Origin: Candidatus Rubrivivax defluviihabitans
Lineage (GTDB): Bacteria; Pseudomonadota; Gammaproteobacteria; Burkholderiales; Burkholderiaceae_C
Direction: 5' to 3'
Assembly: GCA_016709385.1 (NCBI GenBank)
Contig: JADJMW010000008.1
Location: 62,001-126,000, forward strand
Length of the DNA stretch: 64,000 nt
Positions 44,041 through 52,755 of the stretch are shown here, in pieces (within the stretch, counting starts at the first letter, position 1; each line of letters starts with the position of its first letter). The notes under the pieces are model-generated. The model did no database searches. It was not told the origin of the DNA and saw only the letters and a program-made list of their open reading frames with translations. The translations under genes were made by a program, and so were the position numbers.

Positions 44041-45576
44041 TCAGCCCAGCGTGAAGAAGAACGCCGCGCCACGGCCGGGCTCGGCTTCGGCCCAGATCTC
44101 GCCGCCATGCCGGCGCACGATGCGGCGCACCGACGCCAGTCCGACACCGTGGCCCGGAAAGTCGCTGGCGCTGTGCAGGCGCTGGAACAGGCCGAACAGC
44201 CGCTCGGCCGAGCGCATGTCGAAGCCGGCGCCGTTGTCGCGCACCTCGAAGACGGTGCGTTCATCCTGCGGCAGGCGACGCAAGCTGATGCGCGCCGGCT
44301 CGCGCTGCGCGCTGTATTTCCAGGCATTGCCGAGCAGGTTCTCGAGCAACTGGCGCAGCAGGGTCGGGTCGCCCTGGGCCGCCAGGCCGGGTTCGATCTC
44401 GATCTCGGCCACGCGAGCGGGCGTGCCGCGGCGCAGGTCCTCGACCACCCAGCCAGCCAGTTGCGACAGATTCACCGGCTGCCGCTCCAGTGGCTGCGTG
44501 GACAGCCGGGCCAGCGTGAGCAGCGCGTCGATCATCAGGTTCATGCGCGCCGCCGCACCCAGCACGCGGTCGAGGTGGTCGTTGCCGACACGGTCGAGCA
44601 GTCGGCCGTAGTCCTCCTTGACGATGCGCGCAAAGCCTTCCACCACCCGGATCGGTGCGCGCAGGTCGTGGGTGACCGTGAAGCTGAAAGAGTCGCCTTC
44701 GCTGGGCTGTGGTGGTGCCGCCGCGCCGGCGGGCAAGGTGGCCGGGCGAACCAGCAACAGGTACCGGCTGTCGGCGGGCGGGCCGGCCAGTGCGCACACC
44801 TGCCAGCCCTCGACGTCGACAGAGTCGCCTGCGGCCAAGTCGTTGCAGGCCGACCGCACGGGCAAGGGCAGGCTGGCCCATGCGGCGTCGCCGGTGGCCG
44901 CGCGGCCGGGCCACAGCGCCAGCGCGGCGGCGTTGGCGTGCCGCAATTGCCAGGACTGGCCCGTGAGGTGCAGCACCAGCGCCGGTTCGGCGTGGGCCGC
45001 GAGCACGGGGCCCAGGGCCGCAGCGTCTGCGCGCAGGCTGTCGGAGGGGTCGGTGGGCCGGGCGCGGCCGGCAAAGCCGGCAAAGCCGCCCACGTCGTCG
45101 TGGCGCGGCGCGCCGCGAAGTTCCCATCCGACGCTGCCTTCGACGGGTGCGGCTGCGTGCAGGCGCAGGCCAGCAAAGGGCTGCCGCGCTTGCAGCATCG
45201 CCACCAGCTCCGGCGGCGCCGTGCCGGCGTCGAACAGGCCGGTGGGGGCCTGGCGTGGCAGTTCACCCGGGCCACGCCAGGCCAGCAGGCGGTCCGAGGC
45301 GTCGGTTTCCCAGGTCCAGTCGGCCTCCAGCTGGCCCCACAACTGCCGCTCTGCGCGGCCGCGTTGCAGCTCCGCCGCTGCCGTGCTGCGGCCCTGGCGC
45401 GACCGCCAGGCGCCGAGCAGGAAGCCGGCACCCGCCGCCAAGGCGATGGCCAGCACGATGGGGATCCAGGCACCGACGGCCGGCGCTTCGACGCAGCCCC
45501 CCAGGGTCAGAGCGATCGCGGCCGTGACCACCCAACCGGCAGCGCTGCGTGGGCCATCCGGGCTCGACTCTCGCAT
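44041..45576 (-). CDS. Membrane-bound sensor histidine kinase
   Basis: About 511 residues. Two hydrophobic segments near the N-terminus (about residues 15-55) anchor it. A poorly conserved sensory region follows, then a HisKA domain with acceptor His303 (TVTHDLRAPIRVVEGFARIV) and a HATPase domain with N, G1 and G2 boxes (LLENLLGNAWKYS, DNGAGFDMR, GHGVGLASVRRIV). The kinase half resembles the bacteriophytochrome/CHASE-type group. It is convergent with the ANTAR regulator and has no adjacent receiver gene on its own strand. The divergent Hpt and REC-GGDEF-EAL genes are the nearest possible partners. The ATG at 45585 is an alternative start. Confidence 0.83.
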   Translation of the reverse strand: MRESSPDGPRSAAGWVVTAAIALTLGGCVEAPAVGAWIPIVLAIALAAGAGFLLGAWRSRQGRSTAAAELQRGRAERQLWGQLEADWTWETDASDRLLAWRGPGELPRQAPTGLFDAGTAPPELVAMLQARQPFAGLRLHAAAPVEGSVGWELRGAPRHDDVGGFAGFAGRARPTDPSDSLRADAAALGPVLAAHAEPALVLHLTGQSWQLRHANAAALALWPGRAATGDAAWASLPLPVRSACNDLAAGDSVDVEGWQVCALAGPPADSRYLLLVRPATLPAGAAAPPQPSEGDSFSFTVTHDLRAPIRVVEGFARIVKEDYGRLLDRVGNDHLDRVLGAAARMNLMIDALLTLARLSTQPLERQPVNLSQLAGWVVEDLRRGTPARVAEIEIEPGLAAQGDPTLLRQLLENLLGNAWKYSAQREPARISLRRLPQDERTVFEVRDNGAGFDMRSAERLFGLFQRLHSASDFPGHGVGLASVRRIVRRHGGEIWAEAEPGRGAAFFFTLG

Positions 45577-45612
45577 GCGCGGCATTGTACGAAGCGTGGC
45601 CGCGGCGCCGGC

Positions 45613-45639
45613 TCAAGTTCGGGTCGGTGCCGCCGAAAG
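45613..45639 (+). promoter_or_regulatory. Sigma-28 (FliA) type promoter of the Hpt/cyclic-di-GMP operon
   Basis: TCAAGTTC at 45613-45620, an 11-bp spacer and GCCGAAAG at 45632-45639. It shares the TCAAGTT -35 and exact spacing with the flhC-motA site. The predicted start is near 45645, leading to the small ORF at 45721 and the Hpt, REC-PAS-GGDEF-EAL and diguanylate cyclase genes. Confidence 0.7.
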
Positions 45640-45720
45640 TCCGGTGGGGTGCGGGGGAGAACCGTGCCCGGTGGCCGCTTGCGCGGCTCCAGTCCCACCG
45701 TCACCCTGCAGGAGACCGCG

Positions 45721-45825
45721 ATGTCCGCGCCCCACGAAGCTCCGTTGTTCCACCGCTTGACGGGCGCCGGCGTCTTTCGCATGCTGCACGGTTGGCGCAC
45801 GCCAACGCCGCGGCCCGGTTCTTGA
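45721..45825 (+). CDS. Possible small protein, 34 residues, unknown
   Basis: An ATG preceded by a good ribosome-binding site (CAGGAGACC) opens a 34-codon frame (MSAPHEAPLFHRLTGAGVFR...) that ends 29 bp before the Hpt gene. It lies directly downstream of the sigma-28 promoter. No family is recognised. It could be a leader peptide, a genuine small protein, or chance; codon usage in so short a frame does not decide. Confidence 0.4.
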   Translation: MSAPHEAPLFHRLTGAGVFRMLHGWRTPTPRPGS

Positions 45826-45854
45826 CGGGCCGCGCGACGCCACAGCTTGGTTTC

Positions 45855-46256
45855 ATGACCCTCGAGTCTTCCGGTCCTGACGCGCCTCACGGCGGCAACG
45901 CACCGCTGGCCACGCTGGACGCGGCAGCGCTCGCGCGCCTGCGCGAGCTCGACCCCGACGGCCGCCATGGCGTGCTCACCCGCGTGCTGGCTGCCTTCGA
46001 GACCTCGCTGGCGCGCATGCTGGTGCAGCTGCGCGCCGAGCTCGACGCCGGCGACCCCGGCGTCGTGGCCGGCGTGGCGCACACGCTGAAATCTTCCTCC
46101 GCCAGCGTCGGCGCGCTGGCCCTGGCGGCCTCCTGCGCCGCGGTCGAGCGCCGCCTGCGCAGCGGCGCGCCCGGCGATCTGCACGCCGACGTCGAGCGCC
46201 TGGTGAGCGACGGCGAAGCCGCGCTGCGCGCGGTTGGGGCTATGCTGCGGCCCTGA
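45855..46256 (+). CDS. Hpt (histidine phosphotransfer) domain protein
   Basis: A 133-residue single-domain phosphotransfer protein. The Hpt signature is AHTLKSSSASVGA with acceptor His76, in a four-helix pattern. Hpt proteins shuttle phosphate between receiver domains. It is 8 bp upstream of the REC-PAS-GGDEF-EAL gene, whose receiver (Asp68) is a likely phosphate partner. ATG at 45855 is used; earlier in-frame sequence has no domain character. Confidence 0.85.
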   Translation: MTLESSGPDAPHGGNAPLATLDAAALARLRELDPDGRHGVLTRVLAAFETSLARMLVQLRAELDAGDPGVVAGVAHTLKSSSASVGALALAASCAAVERRLRSGAPGDLHADVERLVSDGEAALRAVGAMLRP

Positions 46257-46264
46257 ACTGCGCA

Positions 46265-48526
46265 ATGCCGATGACGCCAGCCCACCCCTACGCCGACGCC
46301 GGCCTGCAAGTCCAGCCCGAAGTGCTGCTCGTCGACGACGACGAGGTCAACCTGCTGCTCACGGAGCTGGCGCTGCGCGAACGCGGGTTCAGGATCGCCG
46401 GCGCCTCCAGCGGCGAGCAGGCGCTGGCCTTGCTGCGCGACTGGACGCCCGACATCGTGGTGCTCGACGCGCTGATGCCCGGCATGGACGGCTTCGACAC
46501 CTGCCGCGCGCTGCGCCGGCTGCCGGGCCACGAGAACGTGCCGGTGCTGATGCTCACCGGGCTGGACGACGACGCTTCCATCACGCGCGCCTACCAGGCC
46601 GGCGCCACCGACTTCTTCGTCAAGGCCACGCAGTGGGGGTTGCTGGCCGGGCGGCTGCACTACCTGCTCCGCGCTTCGCGCACGCGCATCGAGCTGGAGC
46701 GCAGCAAGTTCAAGCTGGCGCGCGCGCAGGACCTGGCTCGCATGGGCAGCTTCGACTGGTGGCGCAGCGAGCGCGGCGATGCCGCGGGCCTGGTGATGTC
46801 GCCCGAGGCGCTGCGCGTGTTCGGCTACGGCCCGCACGAAGCGGTGGGCCTGCGCACGCTTCTGCGCATGGTGCCGCACGACGACCGCCGCGGCTTCCTG
46901 CGCCTGCTGCACGAGGCGCTGCGCCACGCCTCGGTGGTGGCCACCGACGTGCCGATCGTGCTGCTCGACGGCCGCCAGCGCATCATCCACGTGGAGGCCG
47001 AGCCGGAGTTCAACGAACACGGCCACGGCGTCGGCTACGCCGGCATCGTGCAGGACGTGACCGACCGCCGCGTGGCCGAGGACAAGATCCGCCAGCTGGC
47101 GAATTTCGACGCCCTCACCGGCCTGCCCAACCGCCGCCAGCTCATCTGGCGCGCCGAGCGTGCGCTGGAGCAGGCGCGCCGCATGGGCCACCAGTTCGCG
47201 CTGCTGCTGATCGACCTGGACCGCTTCAAGATCATCAACGACACGCTGGGCCATGGTGCCGGCGACGAGGCGCTGGTCGAGGTGGGCCGCCGGCTGCGCG
47301 CCTGCGTGCGCCACAGCGAACAGGTCATGGAAGGCGCGCTGGAAGCCGCCGGCGTGCGTTCGCACCGTTCACTGGAAGCCGTGGGCCGCCTCGGCGGCGA
47401 CGAATTCGTCGCCCTGCTGCCCGAAGTGGCCGCCGAGGAAGATGCCGAGCGCGTGGCCCAGCGCGTGCTGGAGACGCTGCGCGAGCCCATCTTCGTGGGC
47501 GGGCAGGAATGTTTCGTCACCGCCAGCGTGGGCGTGGCGCTGTATCCGCGCGACGGCGCCTCGGTGGTGGACCTGCTGCGCAATTCCGACGTGGCCATGT
47601 ACTCGGTGAAGGTGCAGGGCAAGAATTCCTCGGCCATCTACAGCCCGCAACTCGCCGGCCGCGGCCGCGAGAAGCTGGAGCTGGAAACGGCGCTGCACAA
47701 GGCCATCGAGCGCGACGAACTGGTGTTGCACTACCAGCCCAAGATCGACGTGCGTGCCGCGCGCATGGTGGGTGCCGAAGCGCTGATGCGCTGGCAGCGC
47801 GGAGGGCGGCTGGTGCCGCCGGGCGACTTCATCCCGCTGGCCGAGGACACCGGGCTCATCGTGCCCTTGTCGGAATGGGCGCTGCGCGAGGCCGCGAAAC
47901 AGGCGCGCGTCTGGCAGCAGGCCTTCGGCTTTGCCGAGTCCATTGCCGTGAACCTGCCGAGCCGCTTGTTCGAACGCAGCGACCTGGTCGAACATATTCA
48001 CCAATGCGTCACGGCCGTGACCGTGCCGCACCGCATGATCCAGCTCGAGATTACCGAAGACAACCTGATGAAGGATCTGCAGAACGTGATCCCGTCGTTG
48101 CACCGGCTCAACGAGATCGGGGTGGAGATCTCCATCGACGACTTCGGTACCGGCTATTCGTCGCTGGCCTACCTGACCACGCTGCCGATCTCGGAACTGA
48201 AGGTCGACCGCAGCTTCGTGCGCGACCTGGGCGTCACGCCGCAGAGTTCGGCGGTGGTCACGGCGATCATCGCGTTGGCGCGCTCGCTGGGCTTGCGCGT
48301 GGTGGCCGAGGGCGTGGAAACTCTGCGCCAGATGGAGGTGCTGCACCGCCTGGGCTGCGGCGTGATGCAGGGTTTCCTGTTCAGCCGCGCCGTGCCGGCC
48401 GACGACCTGCAGCGCTGGCTGGAAAGTACCGTGCTGCCGCGCAAGGCGCCGTGGATCGGCAGAGCCAGCGGCAGCGACCCCGGCACCGACGCGCACCGTG
48501 CCGCGGGCGGCAGGCAGTACCGCTGA
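46265..48526 (+). CDS. Response regulator with REC-PAS-GGDEF-EAL domains (cyclic-di-GMP metabolism)
   Basis: A 753-residue protein. The receiver covers residues about 18-135 (Asp68 in VVLDALMPGMDGF). A PAS domain (about 150-275) and a GGDEF domain with intact GGDEF at 377-381 follow. The inhibitory I-site is not recognisable: RSLE stands where RxxD is expected, beside a short insertion. The EAL domain (about 470-725) keeps EAL at 505-507, DDFGTGYSSL and the EGVET region. Both synthesis and hydrolysis of cyclic-di-GMP are thus possible, with phosphorylation or PAS input choosing between them. Its stop overlaps the diguanylate cyclase start. Confidence 0.92.
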   Translation: MPMTPAHPYADAGLQVQPEVLLVDDDEVNLLLTELALRERGFRIAGASSGEQALALLRDWTPDIVVLDALMPGMDGFDTCRALRRLPGHENVPVLMLTGLDDDASITRAYQAGATDFFVKATQWGLLAGRLHYLLRASRTRIELERSKFKLARAQDLARMGSFDWWRSERGDAAGLVMSPEALRVFGYGPHEAVGLRTLLRMVPHDDRRGFLRLLHEALRHASVVATDVPIVLLDGRQRIIHVEAEPEFNEHGHGVGYAGIVQDVTDRRVAEDKIRQLANFDALTGLPNRRQLIWRAERALEQARRMGHQFALLLIDLDRFKIINDTLGHGAGDEALVEVGRRLRACVRHSEQVMEGALEAAGVRSHRSLEAVGRLGGDEFVALLPEVAAEEDAERVAQRVLETLREPIFVGGQECFVTASVGVALYPRDGASVVDLLRNSDVAMYSVKVQGKNSSAIYSPQLAGRGREKLELETALHKAIERDELVLHYQPKIDVRAARMVGAEALMRWQRGGRLVPPGDFIPLAEDTGLIVPLSEWALREAAKQARVWQQAFGFAESIAVNLPSRLFERSDLVEHIHQCVTAVTVPHRMIQLEITEDNLMKDLQNVIPSLHRLNEIGVEISIDDFGTGYSSLAYLTTLPISELKVDRSFVRDLGVTPQSSAVVTAIIALARSLGLRVVAEGVETLRQMEVLHRLGCGVMQGFLFSRAVPADDLQRWLESTVLPRKAPWIGRASGSDPGTDAHRAAGGRQYR

Positions 48527-50133
48527 TGGATGCCGCCCGCCCCGCGGTATCGCCCGCCGAGCTGGCGCGTGGCGCACTGCGCCGCCTTGCCCGTGCCCAC
48601 CTGGAGCCCACGCCCGAGAACTTTGCCCGCGCCTATGCCGCGGAGTCCGGACACCCGGCACCAGCGCCAGAGGCGCGCGACCAGGGCCCGGCCTGGGTGG
48701 CACTGATCGAGCAACTGACGTGCAACCTGGAGCGCGGCAGCCGGCAGTGGACGGGCGCGCGGCGCAAGGAGAGCGTGCGCCGGGTCCTCGACAGCAGCCG
48801 CAGCGACGCGCCGCGACTGCTGCACCGGTTGCACATGCTGATGGCGGCCTGGGAGAACGACCAGCCCTCGAATCCAATGGATACCGGCACCGACGACCCG
48901 CCGCTGGAGGCACCGGCCGCGGGAGCGGGTGCCGATGCTGCGGCCGCCTGGCTGCCGCTGGTGAAGGGGTTCGAGGCCGTCGTGCGCGCGTCCTTGCCCA
49001 GCGACGAGCCCCGAGCCGCCGAGCTGGCGCCGCAATTCTCGGCGCTGGTCGCGGCGCTGGCGTCCGAAAGCCCCGGCCCGGCGCGCCTGGCCGAATTCGA
49101 GGCCCTGGGCGAGCGGGCGCGACGGCTTTTCGCGCACCGCCAGGAACTGGTCGGACAGCTGGGTGCGCTGTGCCGTGAACTGACGCAGGGGCTGACCGAG
49201 CTGGCCGAGGACGACGGTTGGGCCCGCGGCCAATGCGAAGCCGTGCAGGCGCGCCTGGCCGAAGGCCTGAGCGCACGCGGCGTGCGTGCCGCCAGCGTGC
49301 TGCTGGCCGAGACACGCGAACGGCAGCGGCGCGTGCGGCTGGACCGGCAGGCCGCGCGCGACGGGCTGAAGCAATTGATCCACACCATGGTGCAGGAGGT
49401 GAGTCAGCTCGGCGAACAGACCGGCCGCTTGCAGACCGTGACCGAGGGACACGCCAGTGCCATCGAGTCGGCCGATACGCTGGAGGGACTGGCCGGTGTC
49501 GTGCAGGCCATGCTCGCGGACAGCCGTGCCATGCACTCGGCGGTGAGCCGCTCGCAGGAGCGCTTGCAGGCCGACAGCGCGCGCGCGATGGGCCTGGAGG
49601 AGCGGGTGCGCGAACTCGAAGCCGAATCGCGCCGCTTGTCGGAAGAGGTGTCCACCGACGTCCTCACGCAAGTGGCCAACCGGCGCGGCCTGATGCAGGC
49701 CTTCGAGGCCGAAGTGGCGCGCCACCTGCGCGAGGGCGGTGCGCTGGCGGTGGGTCTGCTCGACATCGACAACTTCAAGAAGCTCAACGACAGCCTGGGC
49801 CACACCGCGGGTGACCATGCGCTGAAGTCGCTGGCGGCCTCGGTGCGCGAGCGGCTGCGCCCGGGCGACCACCTGGCGCGGTTCGGCGGCGAGGAATTCG
49901 TGGTGCTGCTGCCGCGCACCGAGCCGGCCGAGGCGCAGCAGACGCTGACGCGACTGCAGCGCGGCCTGACCGAGGCGCTGTTCCTGTACGAAGGCCGCGA
50001 GGTCTTCGTCACCTTCTCTGCCGGCGTCACCGGCTGGCGGCCGGGCGAGGCGCTGGAGGCGGCGCTGGAGCGCGCCGACGAGGCCTTGTACGAGGCCAAG
50101 CGCACGGGCAAGAACCGCACCTGCGCAGCCTAG
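48526..50133 (+). CDS. Diguanylate cyclase with helical N-terminal region
   Basis: A 535-residue protein. The first 360 residues are helical and partly coiled-coil, beginning SPAELARGALRRLARAHLEPTPENFARAYAAESG; no named sensory domain is recognised. The C-terminal GGDEF domain has GGEEF at residues 454-458 and an intact inhibitory site RPGD five residues upstream, so product inhibition is expected. It makes cyclic-di-GMP. The ATG overlaps the stop of the upstream GGDEF-EAL gene by one base (TGATG), indicating coupled expression. Confidence 0.9.
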   Translation: MDAARPAVSPAELARGALRRLARAHLEPTPENFARAYAAESGHPAPAPEARDQGPAWVALIEQLTCNLERGSRQWTGARRKESVRRVLDSSRSDAPRLLHRLHMLMAAWENDQPSNPMDTGTDDPPLEAPAAGAGADAAAAWLPLVKGFEAVVRASLPSDEPRAAELAPQFSALVAALASESPGPARLAEFEALGERARRLFAHRQELVGQLGALCRELTQGLTELAEDDGWARGQCEAVQARLAEGLSARGVRAASVLLAETRERQRRVRLDRQAARDGLKQLIHTMVQEVSQLGEQTGRLQTVTEGHASAIESADTLEGLAGVVQAMLADSRAMHSAVSRSQERLQADSARAMGLEERVRELEAESRRLSEEVSTDVLTQVANRRGLMQAFEAEVARHLREGGALAVGLLDIDNFKKLNDSLGHTAGDHALKSLAASVRERLRPGDHLARFGGEEFVVLLPRTEPAEAQQTLTRLQRGLTEALFLYEGREVFVTFSAGVTGWRPGEALEAALERADEALYEAKRTGKNRTCAA

Positions 50134-50172
50134 GCGCCTGGGCGGGTTGTCGTCTTTGGTCACAAACCGGCC

Positions 50173-50200
50173 TCAAGCGCCGGTTCCCAGGTGCCGATGA
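50173..50200 (+). promoter_or_regulatory. Sigma-28-like promoter before the unknown gene at 50250
   Basis: TCAAGCGC at 50173-50180, a 12-bp spacer and GCCGATGA at 50193-50200. The -35 core TCAAG and -10 core GCCGAT agree with the other sigma-28 sites; the spacer is one base long. The predicted start is about 45 nt upstream of the ATG at 50250. Confidence 0.5.
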
Positions 50201-50249
50201 CGTGACCATGGGCCGGCGGTGCCGGCCCCCTTTTCCCGGACACGGTTCC

Positions 50250-50951
50250 ATGCGCCCACTTTTCAAAGTCATCGGACTGTTGCGGCATGCGGCAGCGGCC
50301 TTCTTCCGGCACGACCTGGCCTTGCGCCGGGGCGAGGACGGCGTGCACATCGTGCTGGCGGAGCGGCCGCCGGCGGGCGACCGGAAACGCGCGCCGAGTC
50401 GTGCTGAACTGGCGCTGAAGAAGGACAGCGCCGAACTGGCGCTGATGCTGCAACAACTGCGCGCCCTGCTGGCCGAGTTGCCACAGGCCCGGCAGACCCT
50501 GCGCCATCTCGTGTTCGTGGAGCAGGCGCTGGCAAAGAAGGGGCTGCGCGCACTGCACAAGCTTCCCCTGGAGGTGCTGCAACGTGCGCTGGAGCAGCTG
50601 GAGGGCCTGGTCACCAACTGGTCGCCGACGGGCCTGGCCAGCTTGCGCTCGAAGATGGCGGTGGCCATCATCGATCGCGAACATATGGACCCCGACGCCG
50701 AGGCCGACGCCTACCGCACGGTGGCGGTGCTGGATGCGGAGCCATTGCAGGAACCGCTGCCCCAGGTGGAGTCGTGCACCGACGACGACGCGCTGGCCGC
50801 GGCCTATGCCGCGTTGGGCAGCCTGGCGCCGGAGACGGCCGCCGTCGAGCTTCACAGCGAACTGGGGTCTCCCTCGGCCCGCGCCGTGGCGCCGCCGCCG
50901 GCTCGGGCGGGCGATGGGGTGGAAATCAGGCTGCGCGAGCTGCAGGACTGA
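50250..50951 (+). CDS. Unknown protein, possibly in the flagellar regulon
   Basis: A 233-residue protein that I do not recognise. It is mostly helical; residues about 50-140 are rich in Leu, Ala and Glu and could form a helical bundle (SAELALMLQQLRALLAELPQARQTL). The C-terminal 90 residues are acidic and probably flexible. There is no signal peptide or membrane segment. Its only contextual clue is the sigma-28-like promoter 50 bp upstream and the preceding cyclic-di-GMP genes. The ATG at 50250 is favoured over one at 50202 because the latter would overlap the -10 element. Confidence 0.72.
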   Translation: MRPLFKVIGLLRHAAAAFFRHDLALRRGEDGVHIVLAERPPAGDRKRAPSRAELALKKDSAELALMLQQLRALLAELPQARQTLRHLVFVEQALAKKGLRALHKLPLEVLQRALEQLEGLVTNWSPTGLASLRSKMAVAIIDREHMDPDAEADAYRTVAVLDAEPLQEPLPQVESCTDDDALAAAYAALGSLAPETAAVELHSELGSPSARAVAPPPARAGDGVEIRLRELQD

Positions 50952-51039
50952 TCTGCCCTGCCGCGAAGGCGGCGCTGCGGCTGCCGTCACAATCCGGCCC
51001 CAACGCCCGGGCTCTGCACCGGAGCCCTTCGGAGACGTC

Positions 51040-52716
51040 GTGCCCCTGAGCGATATCGAGATCGCGCGCCGGACCCCGCTGCGCCGCATCGCCGAGCTGG
51101 CGCGTGAGCGCCTGGGCATCGCCGACGAGCACCTGGTGCCCTACGGCCACTACAAGGCCAAGCTGTCGCTGGACCACATCGCCACGCTGCAGGGCCGGCC
51201 CGACGGCAAGCTGGTGCTGGTTACGGCGATCAGCCCCACGCCGGCCGGCGAGGGCAAGACCACCACCAGCGTGGGCCTGGGGGACGCGCTCGGCCACATC
51301 GGCAAGAAGGCCATGATCGCCTTGCGCGAGCCGTCGCTGGGCCCGGTCTTCGGCATGAAGGGCGGTGCCACCGGCGGCGGCCTGGCGCAGGTGGTGCCCA
51401 TGGACGACATCAACCTGCACTTCACCGGCGACTTCAATGCCGTGGCGCTGGCCAACAACCTGCTGGCGGCGGTCATCGACAACCACATCCACCACGGCAA
51501 TGCGCTGGGTATCGACCTGCGCCGCATCGGCTGGCGACGCGTGGTGGACATGAACGACCGCGCACTGCGCGACATCACCGTGGCGCTGGGCGGGCCGGCC
51601 AATGGCTACCCGCGGCAGGACGGTTTCGACATCGTGGTGGCGTCTGAGGTGATGGCCATCCTGTGCCTGGCGCAATCGCTGCCGGACCTGAAGGCCCGCC
51701 TGGGCCGCATCGTGGTCGCCGAGACGCGCGACCGCCGGCCGGTGCGCGCCTGCGACCTGCGCGTGCATGGCGCCATGACGGTGCTGCTGAAGGACGCGCT
51801 GGCGCCCAACCTGGTGCAGACGCTGGAGCACACGCCGGCGCTGCTGCACGGCGGGCCGTTCGCGAATATCGCGCACGGCTGCAATTCGCTCATCGCCACC
51901 CGGACCGCATTGAAGCTGGCCGACTACGTGGTCACCGAGGCCGGTTTCGGTGCCGACCTGGGGGCCGAGAAATTCATCGACATCAAATGCCGCATCTCCG
52001 GCCTTCGTCCGGCCTGCGCGGTGCTGGTGGCCACCGTGCGCGCGCTCAAGTTCCACGGCGGCGTGGCGCTCGCCGACCTGCAAGCCGAGGACCTGCCGGC
52101 GCTGCGGCGCGGGCTGGTCAACCTGGAGCGCCACCTGCACAACCTGCGCGACGTCTTCGGCCTGCCTTGCGTGGTGGCGGTGAACCACTTCGGCGGCGAT
52201 ACCGAGGCCGAGCACGCGCTGCTGCGCGATGAGCTGGCGCGGCTGGGCGCGGCGGTGATCACGGCGCGGCACTGGGCCGAGGGCGGCCGCGGCGCGATGG
52301 AACTGGCGCGTGAGGTGGTGCGGCTGTGCGAGCTGCCCGACACGCTGCGCTTCGCCTACGACGACGCCGCCCCGCTGTGGGACAAGATGCAGGCCGTGGC
52401 CAGGCGCATCTACGGCGCCGCCGACGTGAGTGCGCCGGCCACCGTGCGCGCGCAGGTCGAGCGCCTGCAGGCTTCGGGCTACGGCCATCTGCCGGTATGC
52501 GTGGCCAAGACGCAGTACAGCTTTGCCACCGACCCCACGCTGCGCGGCGCCCCGGCGGGCCACACGGTGAGCGTGCGCGAGGTGCGGCTGGCCGCCGGTG
52601 CCGAATTCGTGGTCATGATCTGCGGCGACGTGATGACGATGCCGGGACTGCCCAAGGTGCCGTCGGCCGAACATATCGACATCGACGAGGCCGGCCGCAT
52701 CGTCGGCCTGAGCTGA
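51040..52716 (+). CDS. fhs: Formate-tetrahydrofolate ligase
   Basis: A 558-residue ATP-dependent ligase forming 10-formyltetrahydrofolate from formate and THF. The P-loop TPAGEGKTTTSVGL and the family motifs REPSLGPVFGMKGGATGGGLAQVVPM and TEAGFGADLGAEKFIDIKCR are intact. A GTG start at 51040 is supported by GGAG six bases upstream, and the reading begins VPLSDIEIARRTPLRRIAELA as in homologues. It stands alone, and the WYL regulator follows 39 bp downstream. Confidence 0.96.
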   Translation: MPLSDIEIARRTPLRRIAELARERLGIADEHLVPYGHYKAKLSLDHIATLQGRPDGKLVLVTAISPTPAGEGKTTTSVGLGDALGHIGKKAMIALREPSLGPVFGMKGGATGGGLAQVVPMDDINLHFTGDFNAVALANNLLAAVIDNHIHHGNALGIDLRRIGWRRVVDMNDRALRDITVALGGPANGYPRQDGFDIVVASEVMAILCLAQSLPDLKARLGRIVVAETRDRRPVRACDLRVHGAMTVLLKDALAPNLVQTLEHTPALLHGGPFANIAHGCNSLIATRTALKLADYVVTEAGFGADLGAEKFIDIKCRISGLRPACAVLVATVRALKFHGGVALADLQAEDLPALRRGLVNLERHLHNLRDVFGLPCVVAVNHFGGDTEAEHALLRDELARLGAAVITARHWAEGGRGAMELAREVVRLCELPDTLRFAYDDAAPLWDKMQAVARRIYGAADVSAPATVRAQVERLQASGYGHLPVCVAKTQYSFATDPTLRGAPAGHTVSVREVRLAAGAEFVVMICGDVMTMPGLPKVPSAEHIDIDEAGRIVGLS

Positions 52717-52755
52717 CGACCCGCCGGCGCGGCAGCGTTCGAAGGAGCCACGCGA

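Noticed and set aside
46234..50133. Extension of the diguanylate cyclase to 1,299 residues through the GGDEF-EAL gene
   Set aside because: The upstream part is another frame of the GGDEF-EAL gene; the ATG at 48526 overlapping its stop is the natural start.
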